Shown in pieces: positions 1 through 7,465 of a DNA stretch of 64,000 nt; within the stretch, counting starts at the first letter, position 1; every line of letters starts with the position of its first letter. Source of the DNA: Chloroflexi bacterium GWB2_49_20. Lineage in GTDB: Bacteria; Chloroflexota; Anaerolineae; Anaerolineales; Villigracilaceae. Both the position numbers and the translations under genes were made by a program. The stretch lies in contig MGMF01000018.1 in the NCBI GenBank assembly GCA_001796335.1, positions 30,089 to 94,088 on the forward strand, written 5' to 3'. The notes below the pieces were generated by a model, which was not told the origin of the DNA, ran no database searches, and saw nothing but the letters and a program-made list of their open reading frames with translations.

Positions 1-45
1 CCAGGAATGGAGATGGCTTATAGTAAAGAAGATGACCAAGAATAA
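1..45 (+). CDS. 3' end of an upstream gene (partial)
   Basis: An open frame enters from the left edge and ends in TAA at 43-45, giving a C-terminal tail PGMEMAYSKEDDQE. It overlaps the Elp3 start at 32 by 14 nt, so the two would be translationally coupled. Only 14 residues are visible, so the product cannot be named. It could also be a chance open frame. Confidence 0.35.
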   Translation, partial: PGMEMAYSKEDDQE

Positions 46-1624
46 AACCTGGACCCAAACCCACCGGCTGACACTCGAAAAATTGAGCCATGCCCGGCTT
101 ATCCTGGAGGAAGTGCGCCTGGGTCTGCCTGTATTGGAGGCGATCCACCGGCACCCGGGTGTTGATGGGCATGTCAGCAAATCTGTTCTCGTGGCGGCTT
201 ACAATCATCTGGTGGAAAGCGGGGAATGGCAGCCCAATCCGGGTTTGCAGGCGCGTATCCGTATGAAACCGGTGCGCACTCTTTCAGGTGTGACGACTGT
301 CACTGTGCTGACCAAGCCTTATCCCTGCCCGGCGCAATGTATTTTTTGCCCGGATGATGCCCGCATGCCCAAGAGTTACCTGCCCGACGAGCCGGGTGCC
401 ATGCGGGCGGTTGAACACGATTTTGATCCTTTTGACCAGGTATATTCCCGTCTTGAATCGCTGGAGGCGGTTGGGCATCCCACCGATAAAGTGGAATTGC
501 TCATCCTGGGGGGAACCTGGTCGGCTTACCGCAGGGATTACCAGGAATGGTTTGTGCGCCGCTGCCTGGATGCTCTCAATGGGAAAACCGCCGGATCATT
601 GTTGGAAGCGCATTCTCTCAATGAAACTGCCATGCACCGCAACGTTGGTCTGGTCATCGAAACCCGCCCGGATGAGATCACCCCCAAAGAGATCGCCTGG
701 TTGCGTCAACTGGGTGTCACCAAGCTCCAGATGGGAGCCCAAAGCCTGAATGATCGTATTCTGGCGCTCAACCAGCGCGGCCATACAGTTGCTGAAACCG
801 GTCGGGCGGTGGCGTTGCTAAGGGCGGCTGGTTTCAAAATTGTTCTGCATTGGATGCCCAACCTGCTCGGGGCAACCCCGGATTCCGACCGGATGGATTT
901 CAAGCGTTTGTGGGAAGACCTTTGCCCTGACGAGATCAAGATCTACCCATGCCAGTTGCTGGAAAATGCACCCTTATATGCCTTTTGGCAACGAGGAGAA
1001 TACCAACCCTACAGCCAGGAACAACTAGTCTCGCTTCTGGCGGACATTAAACCAGGTATTCCACGTTACTGCCGGGTTAACCGTGTCATCCGCGATATCC
1101 CTTCCACGCATGTGGTGGCAGGCAACAAACGCACCAGTCTGCGCCAGGATGCACAGGCTGAAATGACCCGGCGGGGTAGCCACTGTGAGTGTATTCGTTG
1201 TCGTGAAGTGCGCGGCAGCAGCGTGGTCAACTCGGATCTGATTCTACAAGACCAGGTTTACACGGCAGGCGGGGCGGAGGAGCATTTCCTGTCTTTCACA
1301 ACCCCGGATGATAAAATTGCCGGTTTCATCCGCCTATCCCTGCCCGGGAAGAATTCTCCACACACTGGCCTTAAAGACCTGGAGGCGGCTGCCATTATCC
1401 GGGAGGTGCATGTGTATGGTCAGTCTTTGGCAGTAGGCCAGGATGCAAATGGAGCAGCCCAGCATAGTGGTTTGGGCACCCGTTTGTTGGAAGAAGCGGA
1501 TGCAATTACCCGAAAATATGGATTTAAGCGCTTGGTGGTAATTTCCGCAATAGGTACGCGCAGGTATTACCTGGAACGTGGCTTTAAGCGTGGCGAGACT
1601 TACCTTATCAAGATATTGACCTGA
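32..1624 (+). CDS. elp3: Elp3-type tRNA U34 carboxymethyl-modifying radical SAM / acetyltransferase
   Basis: Bacterial Elp3 homologue, 530 residues, the usual length for the family. Elp3 uses S-adenosylmethionine and acetyl-CoA to start the cm5U modification at the tRNA wobble uridine. The radical SAM cluster motif is visible as C99-x3-C103-x2-C106 (CPAQCIFC), followed by a TIM-barrel region with LILGGTW and ETRPDEIT. The C-terminal 130 or so residues form a GNAT acetyltransferase domain with a GLGTRLLEEA acetyl-CoA loop and the YYLERGF end motif. The ATG at 32 lies just after GTAAAGAAG, a weak ribosome site, and overlaps the tail of the preceding frame. Family assignment is firm; activity on tRNA in this organism is inferred from the family. 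Confidence 0.93.
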   Translation: MTKNKTWTQTHRLTLEKLSHARLILEEVRLGLPVLEAIHRHPGVDGHVSKSVLVAAYNHLVESGEWQPNPGLQARIRMKPVRTLSGVTTVTVLTKPYPCPAQCIFCPDDARMPKSYLPDEPGAMRAVEHDFDPFDQVYSRLESLEAVGHPTDKVELLILGGTWSAYRRDYQEWFVRRCLDALNGKTAGSLLEAHSLNETAMHRNVGLVIETRPDEITPKEIAWLRQLGVTKLQMGAQSLNDRILALNQRGHTVAETGRAVALLRAAGFKIVLHWMPNLLGATPDSDRMDFKRLWEDLCPDEIKIYPCQLLENAPLYAFWQRGEYQPYSQEQLVSLLADIKPGIPRYCRVNRVIRDIPSTHVVAGNKRTSLRQDAQAEMTRRGSHCECIRCREVRGSSVVNSDLILQDQVYTAGGAEEHFLSFTTPDDKIAGFIRLSLPGKNSPHTGLKDLEAAAIIREVHVYGQSLAVGQDANGAAQHSGLGTRLLEEADAITRKYGFKRLVVISAIGTRRYYLERGFKRGETYLIKILT

Positions 1625-1784
1625 TTCTCCACCAGGGTCAACAGCGCGTCTGCATCAATAAAGTTGGTATTTTTTACGTACCGTCTCGAAGGTTTGATTG
1701 GTAAAACAAAGTTTTTCAAGGAATCCTTCGGGACGTTCGGTGTAAGATGAGTTAATAATGGCTGCTCAAAAAGGTTATTGATTC

Positions 1785-2303
1785 ATGCAACCGTTTATTC
1801 AATTGTTCTGGCTTTTCATAAAAGTAAACCTGTTGACGACTTCCGGCCCGGCTTCGGTGGGGCTTTTATACAAAGAATCCGTGGGTATTTTGATGACCAA
1901 TGCGGATTTTGTCCAGGCGGTTAGCTTTTCGAGCATCCTGCCAGGTAGCGATGCATTGCAGTTGGCCATGTTCATTGGATATTCAGTCGGGGGTATTCCC
2001 GGGGCATTGGTGGCCTTGTTGGGCTCCATTTTGCCTCCCACGGTGTTGATGCTGGGCGTGATCTTGATCCTGCATCGCCTGCACCGGGAGGCCTGGGTAG
2101 CACGCTTTGTATCCGGCCTTTCTCCCGCGGTTTCAATCCTGATGGTTTTCGTGGCCTGGCAGGTTTTTCAAGATGGCAATAACGGGGCAATAGGCTGGCA
2201 AACCTTGCTGATTGCGGCTGGAACCCTGGTTGCTTTGGTATTGGAGGCACCCGTGCCGCTTGTTCTGCTGGCAGCCGGATTGCTGGGAGTATTCATTTAC
2301 TGA
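1785..2303 (+). CDS. chrA: Half-size CHR-family (chromate) transporter, first copy
   Basis: 172-residue integral membrane protein with one CHR domain. CHR proteins export chromate, or import or export related anions. Short one-domain CHR proteins are usually encoded in pairs that work together. Visible CHR signatures are TSGPASVGLLYKESVG near residue 20 and the LPGSDALQL...GYSVGGIPGALVALLGSILP block at about 50-85, followed by hydrophobic helices to the C-terminus. The stop overlaps the next start as TGATG at 2301-2305, so the two halves are translationally coupled. The substrate is not certain from sequence. The family is also found in organisms with no chromate exposure. Confidence 0.85.
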   Translation: MQPFIQLFWLFIKVNLLTTSGPASVGLLYKESVGILMTNADFVQAVSFSSILPGSDALQLAMFIGYSVGGIPGALVALLGSILPPTVLMLGVILILHRLHREAWVARFVSGLSPAVSILMVFVAWQVFQDGNNGAIGWQTLLIAAGTLVALVLEAPVPLVLLAAGLLGVFIY

Positions 2304-2833
2304 TGAAATCACCAAAAACAACTCTCAGGCTGAAATTGTTCTGGATGTTTCTAAAGATCAACCTCCTTTCCACATCCGGGCCGTCTTCTGTTGGGCTTTT
2401 GTTTAAGGAATCCGTGGGAAAGATCATGACAGAAACCCAGTTCATTGAAGCCGTTGGTTTTTCCAATCTTCTGCCTGGCAGCGATGCTTTGCAATTGGCC
2501 ATGTTCGTAGGATATTCGGTTGGGGGTATACCGGGTTCTCTGGTGGCTCTGCTGGGTTCCATTTTGCCTACCACCGTGATAATGTTGGCGGTTGTATCCC
2601 TGTTGCAACGCATTAAAGGTGAAGTGTGGATGCAGGGTTTTGTTCATGGTTTAAGCCCGGCTGTTGCCATGGTCATTATGGTCGTAGCCTGGAATTTATT
2701 CAGAAGTGAGAAGAATCTTCCGAGACAGGTGCTCTTGATAGCTGCTTTGAGCCTCCTGGCTTTTCTCTTGGCTGTTCCCTCGCCCATTGTCCTGGTGGGT
2801 GCGGGGTTATTGGGAGTGATGTTAATCCGATGA
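2303..2833 (+). CDS. chrA: Half-size CHR-family (chromate) transporter, second copy
   Basis: 176-residue one-domain CHR protein, clearly a tandem duplicate of the preceding gene: TSGPSSVGLLFKESVG and LPGSDALQLAMFVGYSVGG are nearly identical, while the C-terminal half has diverged. It probably pairs with the upstream half to form a full antiparallel transporter, as known for paired short CHR proteins. Its stop overlaps the following stress-protein start (ATGA at 2830-2833), so three genes are coupled in one transcript. The pair are both of the same (N-like) type by eye rather than the divergent N/C pair seen in Bacillus. Confidence 0.85.
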   Translation: MKSPKTTLRLKLFWMFLKINLLSTSGPSSVGLLFKESVGKIMTETQFIEAVGFSNLLPGSDALQLAMFVGYSVGGIPGSLVALLGSILPTTVIMLAVVSLLQRIKGEVWMQGFVHGLSPAVAMVIMVVAWNLFRSEKNLPRQVLLIAALSLLAFLLAVPSPIVLVGAGLLGVMLIR

Positions 2834-3672
2834 ATACACATACAAATCATCTTGTTTTGGTTACCAATGGCCGGCAGGAAACCCGCCCTTCCCTTGAATA
2901 CGGCATCTGGTTGGCGGATAAGCTGAAACTACCCGTGCATGTTTTGGGTGTGCGCGAATCAGGTGATCAGGCTCACCCGGTGGCATCCCTGGTGGAGGAG
3001 ATGCTTCCGTCTCTACAATCCGCCGGGATCCCATTCCAGGTGGAATATCAGACTGGTCCGGCGGAGGAGGTTGTCAATCAATCCGTTCAACTGGCTGGTG
3101 CGCTGGTAGTGCTTGGCCCTCTGGGCAGGCCTCCGCTGCACAATTTTCTCCTGGGGCACTCCTTCCGCCATTTTATGGAAGAACTGCCCATGCCTATTCT
3201 CTATGTACCCAGATCCCGGCTGCCAGTCAGGAAAATTTTGGTCTGTATGGGCGGTCTGGGATATACCATGAATGTATTTCATGAAGCCCTGGCAATTGCC
3301 AATCTCTTGCCTGCCTCGCTGACATTCTTGCATGTTGTTGAGCCGGTAACCCTGGATTACCCCCTGGCACATGAGGTGGAAGCCCATTGGCAGGACCTAA
3401 TGAATACAAATACTCCACAGGGTCGTATCTTAAGGCAGGTATTAAGTGAAACGCAAGGGTTGGAGATACAATCCGAGGTCAGGCTGCGCCATGGGCATAT
3501 TGTTCCCGGGATATTAAAGGAAATAGAGACAGGAAATTATGATCTAGTCTGCATGGGGTCAATGTATAGTTCTCAAAGCTTACGGCATTTAACCCTCCCG
3601 AATATTACCGCCGAAATTGCAGAAACTGCTGGATGCCCGATCTTGACTGTGCGTACTATTCAGACTGAATAA
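2830..3672 (+). CDS. Universal stress protein, two tandem UspA domains
   Basis: 280-residue cytoplasmic protein made of two UspA-like alpha/beta domains. The first, residues about 5-130, starts LVLVTNGRQETRPSLEYGIWLADKL and ends PILYVPRS. The second, about 135-278, starts KILVCMGGLGYTMNVFHEAL and ends GCPILTV. The ATP-binding Gly-rich loop of Usp proteins (G-x2-G-x9-GS) is recognisable but imperfect in both halves (LGPLGRPPLHNFLLGHS; GSMYSSQSL), so nucleotide binding is uncertain. It is coupled to the CHR transporter pair by a 4-nt overlap, which suggests a role in the same ion or stress response. Confidence 0.8.
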   Translation: MNTHTNHLVLVTNGRQETRPSLEYGIWLADKLKLPVHVLGVRESGDQAHPVASLVEEMLPSLQSAGIPFQVEYQTGPAEEVVNQSVQLAGALVVLGPLGRPPLHNFLLGHSFRHFMEELPMPILYVPRSRLPVRKILVCMGGLGYTMNVFHEALAIANLLPASLTFLHVVEPVTLDYPLAHEVEAHWQDLMNTNTPQGRILRQVLSETQGLEIQSEVRLRHGHIVPGILKEIETGNYDLVCMGSMYSSQSLRHLTLPNITAEIAETAGCPILTVRTIQTE

Positions 3673-3676
3673 CTTA

Positions 3677-4333
3677 TTACTGTTTTTCCCACTCCGCCAC
3701 CGCCTGCCGGATGAAGGCCTTGATCTCGGGGTTTGGAACGGAATCGATACCTTCGTATTTGTTCAGGCCAATGTACACGAGTACACCCCCTGTGGGTGCT
3801 TCCAGCAGCCGGATGCCCAGGTTGGATAGGGGCGAAGCAACCAGGCGGGCTTGCAGTACTGAGTCGATTTGGGAAACGATGCTGCCGGTTGGTTTGACAG
3901 GTGGGCTCTGCGCAGGTGGGACGGAAAGGGGCGGGGTGACCGGGGGGACAACTTGAGGTTTGACTTTTGGAGGCTCTGGTTGAGATTCAAAGGGCGGGGT
4001 AACGGGAGTAGCTGGAGAACTTTCCAGCCAGGGGCGCATTTCGACCAGGAGATCAACCAGTGTGTGCCTGTTTTCCGGTGTAAGCTCATCTTTATTGGTG
4101 ATGGTTTGACCACCCAGCTCTAATACCAGGTCATTGGACTGGTTGCGGTTGATGCTGAGCAGGTTTGGCTGCTTCACCGGTGTAGGGGGAAGTTCTATTT
4201 TTTCTTTCTCTTCTTCCCGGGCTTTCTTTTTATCTTTGTTTTTTTGTTTGATGGCGGCTTCCACCAGACCGATGATATAGCCAATGAAGAATAAGGCAGT
4301 GATGATCCCTATGGTTTTTAGATCCCATTCCAT
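3677..4333 (-). CDS. Unknown membrane-anchored protein with proline-rich linker
   Basis: Not recognised. About 218 residues from the chosen ATG at 4333, which is preceded at 8 nt by AAGGA; in-frame ATG (4342) and TTG (4366) codons upstream have no better ribosome site. The sequence shows one N-terminal transmembrane helix (TIGIITALFFIGYIIG), a very basic/acidic charged stretch (KQKNKDKKKAREEEKEK), then a conserved-looking segment, a Pro/Val-rich linker (PPVTPPLSVPPAQSPPVKP) and a compact C-terminal domain ending in VAEWEKQ. Its 3' end lies 4 bp from the convergent stress-protein gene. Cytoplasm-facing adaptor topology is an inference. Confidence 0.65.
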   Translation of the reverse strand: MEWDLKTIGIITALFFIGYIIGLVEAAIKQKNKDKKKAREEEKEKIELPPTPVKQPNLLSINRNQSNDLVLELGGQTITNKDELTPENRHTLVDLLVEMRPWLESSPATPVTPPFESQPEPPKVKPQVVPPVTPPLSVPPAQSPPVKPTGSIVSQIDSVLQARLVASPLSNLGIRLLEAPTGGVLVYIGLNKYEGIDSVPNPEIKAFIRQAVAEWEKQ

Positions 4334-4370
4334 TTTATCCATCCTTAGTATCAAGTATCTAAGCAAAAAA

Positions 4371-4440
4371 GTTGGGTGTGTGGGTGTGAAAGCGAGTGAA
4401 ACTCGCTTTCACACCCACACCTTCATCTAAATTATGAGAA
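4371..4440. repeat. Palindromic intergenic repeat, copy 1 (long-stem form)
   Basis: Perfect 19-bp inverted repeat (4378-4396 with 4402-4420; core GTGTGAAAGCGAG) around a 5-nt loop, flanked by an ATTATGAGAAGATAA-like tail. Related copies lie at 5276-5337, 21873-21960 and 47229-47280. It lies between two co-directional minus-strand genes and could act as a terminator or REP-like element. Confidence 0.75.
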
Positions 4441-5250
4441 GATAACATCCTTATCTGATTGGCAGACAGGGCAAAAGTGGGTGCCACGCTGCCCGACGAT
4501 CATTTTTTCAATCTTTGTTCCACATACCGGGCAGGCTTCCCCTTCCCTTCCATAAACCCGAAAGTGATTCTGAAAATCACCACCGCGATACACCCAGTCG
4601 ATGCTGGCTCCATTGCGGAGAATGCCTTCCTGTAATACATCCCGGATGGCCCGCCAAAGTCCAACCCCTTGTTGTTCTGTCAGGCTGTCTGAGAGCCTGC
4701 GGGGATGCAGCCTGGCAATGTGCAAGGCCTCATCAGTGTAGATGTTTCCCAGCCCGGCCAGGAAGGTCTGGTCAAGAAGCAGTGGCTTGAGCTGTCTATG
4801 CCGGTTGCGCAGCCGGGCAACAAGAATTTCAGATGTAAAGTCATCCGCCAGTGGTTCGGGTCCGAGCGTGCCCAAAACCTGGTCTGGGTCGGAAGTCAGC
4901 CAGACCCTCCCAAACTTGCGGGTATCGTTGAAAACCAGCGATAAGTCTCCTGTCAGCCCAAGGATCAGGCGGTCATGTTTTTCGGGGATGCAGGTGCCTT
5001 CCCTTATATCCAGGTCTCCGCTCATGCGCAGATGGATCAGAAGCTGATCTTGCGATAGACGCAAGCGCAGAAATTTCCCCCGCCGTAAGATGCCCTGGAT
5101 GGTTTGTCCAACCAGCCGCCAGTTGAATTCCGCAGGAGTTGGAGCTGCCAGGCTGCGTTTCCAGCGTAAATCCACTGCCTGGATCTCTCTGCCGGTCAGG
5201 ATAGGGGCGAGCTTTCTCGCAATGGTTTCCACTTCAGGTAATTCAGGCAT
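4432..5250 (-). CDS. mutM: Formamidopyrimidine-DNA glycosylase
   Basis: Fpg/MutM base-excision repair enzyme that removes 8-oxoguanine and ring-opened purines and cuts the strand by beta/delta elimination. The protein is 272 residues, the usual length. It begins PELPEVETIARKL, with Pro2 as the catalytic nucleophile and Glu3, has the RRGKFL lysine region near residue 55-60 and the H2TH segment GLGNIYTDEALHIARLHP. It ends with the four-cysteine zinc finger CPVC...CPVC that binds DNA. All catalytic features are intact. No clear Shine-Dalgarno precedes the ATG. The gene is in the same direction as bacterioferritin, which suits an oxidative-damage neighbourhood, but a hairpin region separates them. 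Confidence 0.96.
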   Translation of the reverse strand: MPELPEVETIARKLAPILTGREIQAVDLRWKRSLAAPTPAEFNWRLVGQTIQGILRRGKFLRLRLSQDQLLIHLRMSGDLDIREGTCIPEKHDRLILGLTGDLSLVFNDTRKFGRVWLTSDPDQVLGTLGPEPLADDFTSEILVARLRNRHRQLKPLLLDQTFLAGLGNIYTDEALHIARLHPRRLSDSLTEQQGVGLWRAIRDVLQEGILRNGASIDWVYRGGDFQNHFRVYGREGEACPVCGTKIEKMIVGQRGTHFCPVCQSDKDVIFS

Positions 5251-5275
5251 TAGATAGATTCGATATCAATATATA

Positions 5276-5337
5276 CTTTCTCAAAGAAGTGGGGTGTTGG
5301 GCACACCCCAACCTTCCCGCGAATTATTGAAAAGATA
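5276..5337. repeat. Palindromic intergenic repeat, copy 2 (short-stem form)
   Basis: GGGGTGT-TGGGC-ACACCCC stem followed by AACCTTCCCGCGAATTATTGAAAAGATA. The flank matches the reverse complement of the copy at 47229-47280 almost base for base and is related to those at 4371 and 21873. Confidence 0.65.
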
Positions 5338-5350
5338 CATTAAGATTTTA

Positions 5351-5404
5351 CATCAAAAACTGCCGGATTGGAAACAAATCCCGGCAGCGGATTGGGCTGC
5401 CGGG
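5351..5404 (-). terminator. Two overlapping, mutually exclusive hairpins after bacterioferritin
   Basis: Read on the minus strand after the bfr stop, CCCGGCAGC pairs with GCTGCCGGG (5404-5380), followed by ATTTGTTT. The second arm can instead pair onward as CTGCCGG with CCGGCAG (5387-5360), followed directly by TTTTTGATG. The two hairpins share the middle arm. Either alone resembles an intrinsic terminator. Confidence 0.7.
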
Positions 5405-5426
5405 AAAAAGGATGGTTGACCGGGGT

Positions 5427-5894
5427 TTAGCTCATTTGTTGAGCCAGATAATTCTGGATGCCCATCTGTTTGATCTGGTCGAGCTGGGCTTCGATCCAGT
5501 CGATATGTTCTTCTTCATCTTCAAGGATCTCTTCCAACATGTCCCGGGTTCCGTTGTCGCCCAGGCTGACAGCCAGCTTGATGGCCGTGTTGTAAGCCTT
5601 GATGGCGCCTTCTTCGGCGGCCCAGTCATTTTTGTGCTGGGTTTCCACGTTCTGACCGATGTTGATCGGGTTCAGATTGCTGACAACCGGATGCCCCTCC
5701 AGGAAAATGATCCGCCCGATAAGTTTTTCAGCATGCTTCATTTCGTCAATGGCACGTTTTTCGATCACTTCGGCAAGGTGGGTATAACCCCAATTTGCGC
5801 ACATTTCGGCCTGAACCATGTACTGGCTGATGGCAGTCAATTCATCTGCGAGCAGAAAATTCAGTTTTTCAATGATCTTATCGTTGCCTTTCAT
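5427..5894 (-). CDS. bfr: Bacterioferritin
   Basis: 155-residue iron-storage ferritin of the heme-binding Bfr type, forming 24-mer cages that oxidise and store iron. Every diiron ligand aligns at the E. coli numbering without gaps: E18, E51, H54, E94, E127 and H130. The heme ligand M52 is also present (DEMKH). The start ATG is preceded by AAGGAGAACTAT, a strong ribosome site. The stop is followed by a double terminator, so the gene is likely monocistronic. No iron-box operator was identified by eye. Confidence 0.97.
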   Translation of the reverse strand: MKGNDKIIEKLNFLLADELTAISQYMVQAEMCANWGYTHLAEVIEKRAIDEMKHAEKLIGRIIFLEGHPVVSNLNPINIGQNVETQHKNDWAAEEGAIKAYNTAIKLAVSLGDNGTRDMLEEILEDEEEHIDWIEAQLDQIKQMGIQNYLAQQMS

Positions 5895-5924
5895 ATAGTT
5901 CTCCTTTACTAATGGTTAAAGAAA

Positions 5925-6914
5925 CTACTCGTTGAACATTTCACCGACGCTGCGGCCTTCATGTGCCCGCCGGATGACTTCTCCCAGCAGCGGCGCAATG
6001 GATAACACTGTCAGGCGCTCCCCCAGCAGAGCGCAATTTTCGGGTGAAATTTGGATGGAATCAGTTGTGATGAATTCGGTAACGGGCAGGGCTGCCAATC
6101 GTTTGGTGGCATCGGTGGATAAAACCGGATGAACAAAGGCAATGTAGATCCGGCGTGCTCCCCCTTCTTTTACCAGGTTTACGGCCTGGACGATGGATCC
6201 GCCGGTGTCAATTTCGTCATCCACCAGGAAGACATCCCGGTCTTTAACGTCACCGATGATGGTCAGAGCTTCAGCCTTGGCATCATTGGCGACGCGGCGC
6301 TTTTCAATGAAGGCGATGGGGGTATCAATGCTGGCTGCAAAGTTGCGGCCTTTCTTGGCATATCCCAGATCCACTGTGACCACCACCGGATCTTTCAGGT
6401 ATTGGCGCAAATTGGTATTGACGTAATTGGTCATTAGATGAGAGGCGGTCAGCACATCTCCCGGGATGGAAAAGAAGCCCTGGATCTGACCGGAATGCGG
6501 GTCGAGGGTCATGTACCGGTCTGCCCCTGCCACTTCGATCAGGTCTGCCACTAGACGTCCTGTGATGGGCACCCGGGGCTGGTCTTTTCGGTCTGACCGG
6601 GCATAGCATAAATAGGGCACAACTGCCGTGATGCGGGCAGCTGAATCCAGGCGCAGGGTTTGCAGCAGGATCAAGAGCTCCATTAGGTTGCGCTGGACCG
6701 GTGCGGCTGTGGTTTGGATGACATACACATCCTGGCCGCGCACGCTTCCATGCAGTTTCGTGAAGAGGTTGTCATTGGGGAACAGGATAATATCCCGGCC
6801 GCACAGGGTCGTCTGGAGATAATCAGCGATTTTTTGAGCCAGGTCTGGAGAAGCTGTCCCCGCGAATAGTTTGATCTCACCATACATTTTTATTTCATGG
6901 GAGTGTACCGGCAT
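5925..6914 (-). CDS. prs: Ribose-phosphate pyrophosphokinase (PRPP synthetase)
   Basis: Makes PRPP from ribose-5-phosphate and ATP, feeding purine, pyrimidine, histidine and NAD synthesis. Visible motifs are FPNDNLFTKLHGSVRGQDVYV, the ribose-5-phosphate/ATP segment TLDPHSGQIQGFF, VDLGYAKKGRNFA, and the PRPP loop VFLVDDEIDTGGSI. The start is debatable: ATG at 6914 overlaps the GNAT stop as TGATG just after GGAGG (a tight 4-nt spacing), ATG at 6917 also overlaps, and ATG at 6887 gives the classic N-terminus MYGEIKLFAGTAS but lacks a ribosome site. The gene is the last of a coupled run with meaB and the acetyltransferase. Confidence 0.93.
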   Translation of the reverse strand: MPVHSHEIKMYGEIKLFAGTASPDLAQKIADYLQTTLCGRDIILFPNDNLFTKLHGSVRGQDVYVIQTTAAPVQRNLMELLILLQTLRLDSAARITAVVPYLCYARSDRKDQPRVPITGRLVADLIEVAGADRYMTLDPHSGQIQGFFSIPGDVLTASHLMTNYVNTNLRQYLKDPVVVTVDLGYAKKGRNFAASIDTPIAFIEKRRVANDAKAEALTIIGDVKDRDVFLVDDEIDTGGSIVQAVNLVKEGGARRIYIAFVHPVLSTDATKRLAALPVTEFITTDSIQISPENCALLGERLTVLSIAPLLGEVIRRAHEGRSVGEMFNE

Positions 6915-7465
6915 CATTCCTCCAATAAATGTTTCGCATCCCACTCGGAACGCAGAACGCTCATAATAAGTTCATCGCCATATCTGCCTTGCTTGAATTT
7001 GGCTTGTCTCATACGACCTTCTTGCACAAAACCAGCTTTTTCATAACAGCGGATGGCACGCGGGTTATCGTCGTACACTACCAGCATGATGCGGTTGAGG
7101 TTGAGGGTTTCAAAACCGTGCTTGAGAAGCAGTTGCATGGTCTCGGTGCCATAGCCGTGGTTCCAGAGTGACTTGTCGCCGATGAAAATGCCCAAATCAG
7201 CGCTGCGGTTGGTCTGCGAAATATTATGGAATTCACAATTTCCGATGATGCGCCAGGCATCTCCATCCCGGATCTCGATGGCCAGGGGACGTTCAGCAGG
7301 AGAGTGGTCTGCCAGCTTCTCAAACCAACGTTTTTCGTCTTCCAAAGATAGCGGTGCCAGGAAGAGCAATCCCTCGATCACTTCCGGATCGTTCAGCCAC
7401 TGCACGAAGAAGGGCAGGTCTTCCGGCTCCACTCCGCGCAGGCGAATATGCTTGCCAAAGATCAT
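6914..7465 (-). CDS. GNAT N-acetyltransferase, RimJ/RimL-like
   Basis: 183-residue Gcn5-related acetyltransferase of the RimJ/RimL (Acetyltransf_3) type, which transfers acetyl from acetyl-CoA to amino groups of proteins, antibiotics or small amines. It begins IFGKHIRLRGVEPEDLPFFVQWLNDPEV, the usual opening of this family, and carries a GYGTETMQLLLKHGF acetyl-CoA loop and the ARAIRCYEKAGF-like end motif (DDNPRAIRCYEKAGFVQEG). It is overlapped by meaB upstream (ATGA, 7462-7465) and by prs downstream. The substrate cannot be read from the sequence. Confidence 0.88.
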   Translation of the reverse strand: MIFGKHIRLRGVEPEDLPFFVQWLNDPEVIEGLLFLAPLSLEDEKRWFEKLADHSPAERPLAIEIRDGDAWRIIGNCEFHNISQTNRSADLGIFIGDKSLWNHGYGTETMQLLLKHGFETLNLNRIMLVVYDDNPRAIRCYEKAGFVQEGRMRQAKFKQGRYGDELIMSVLRSEWDAKHLLEE

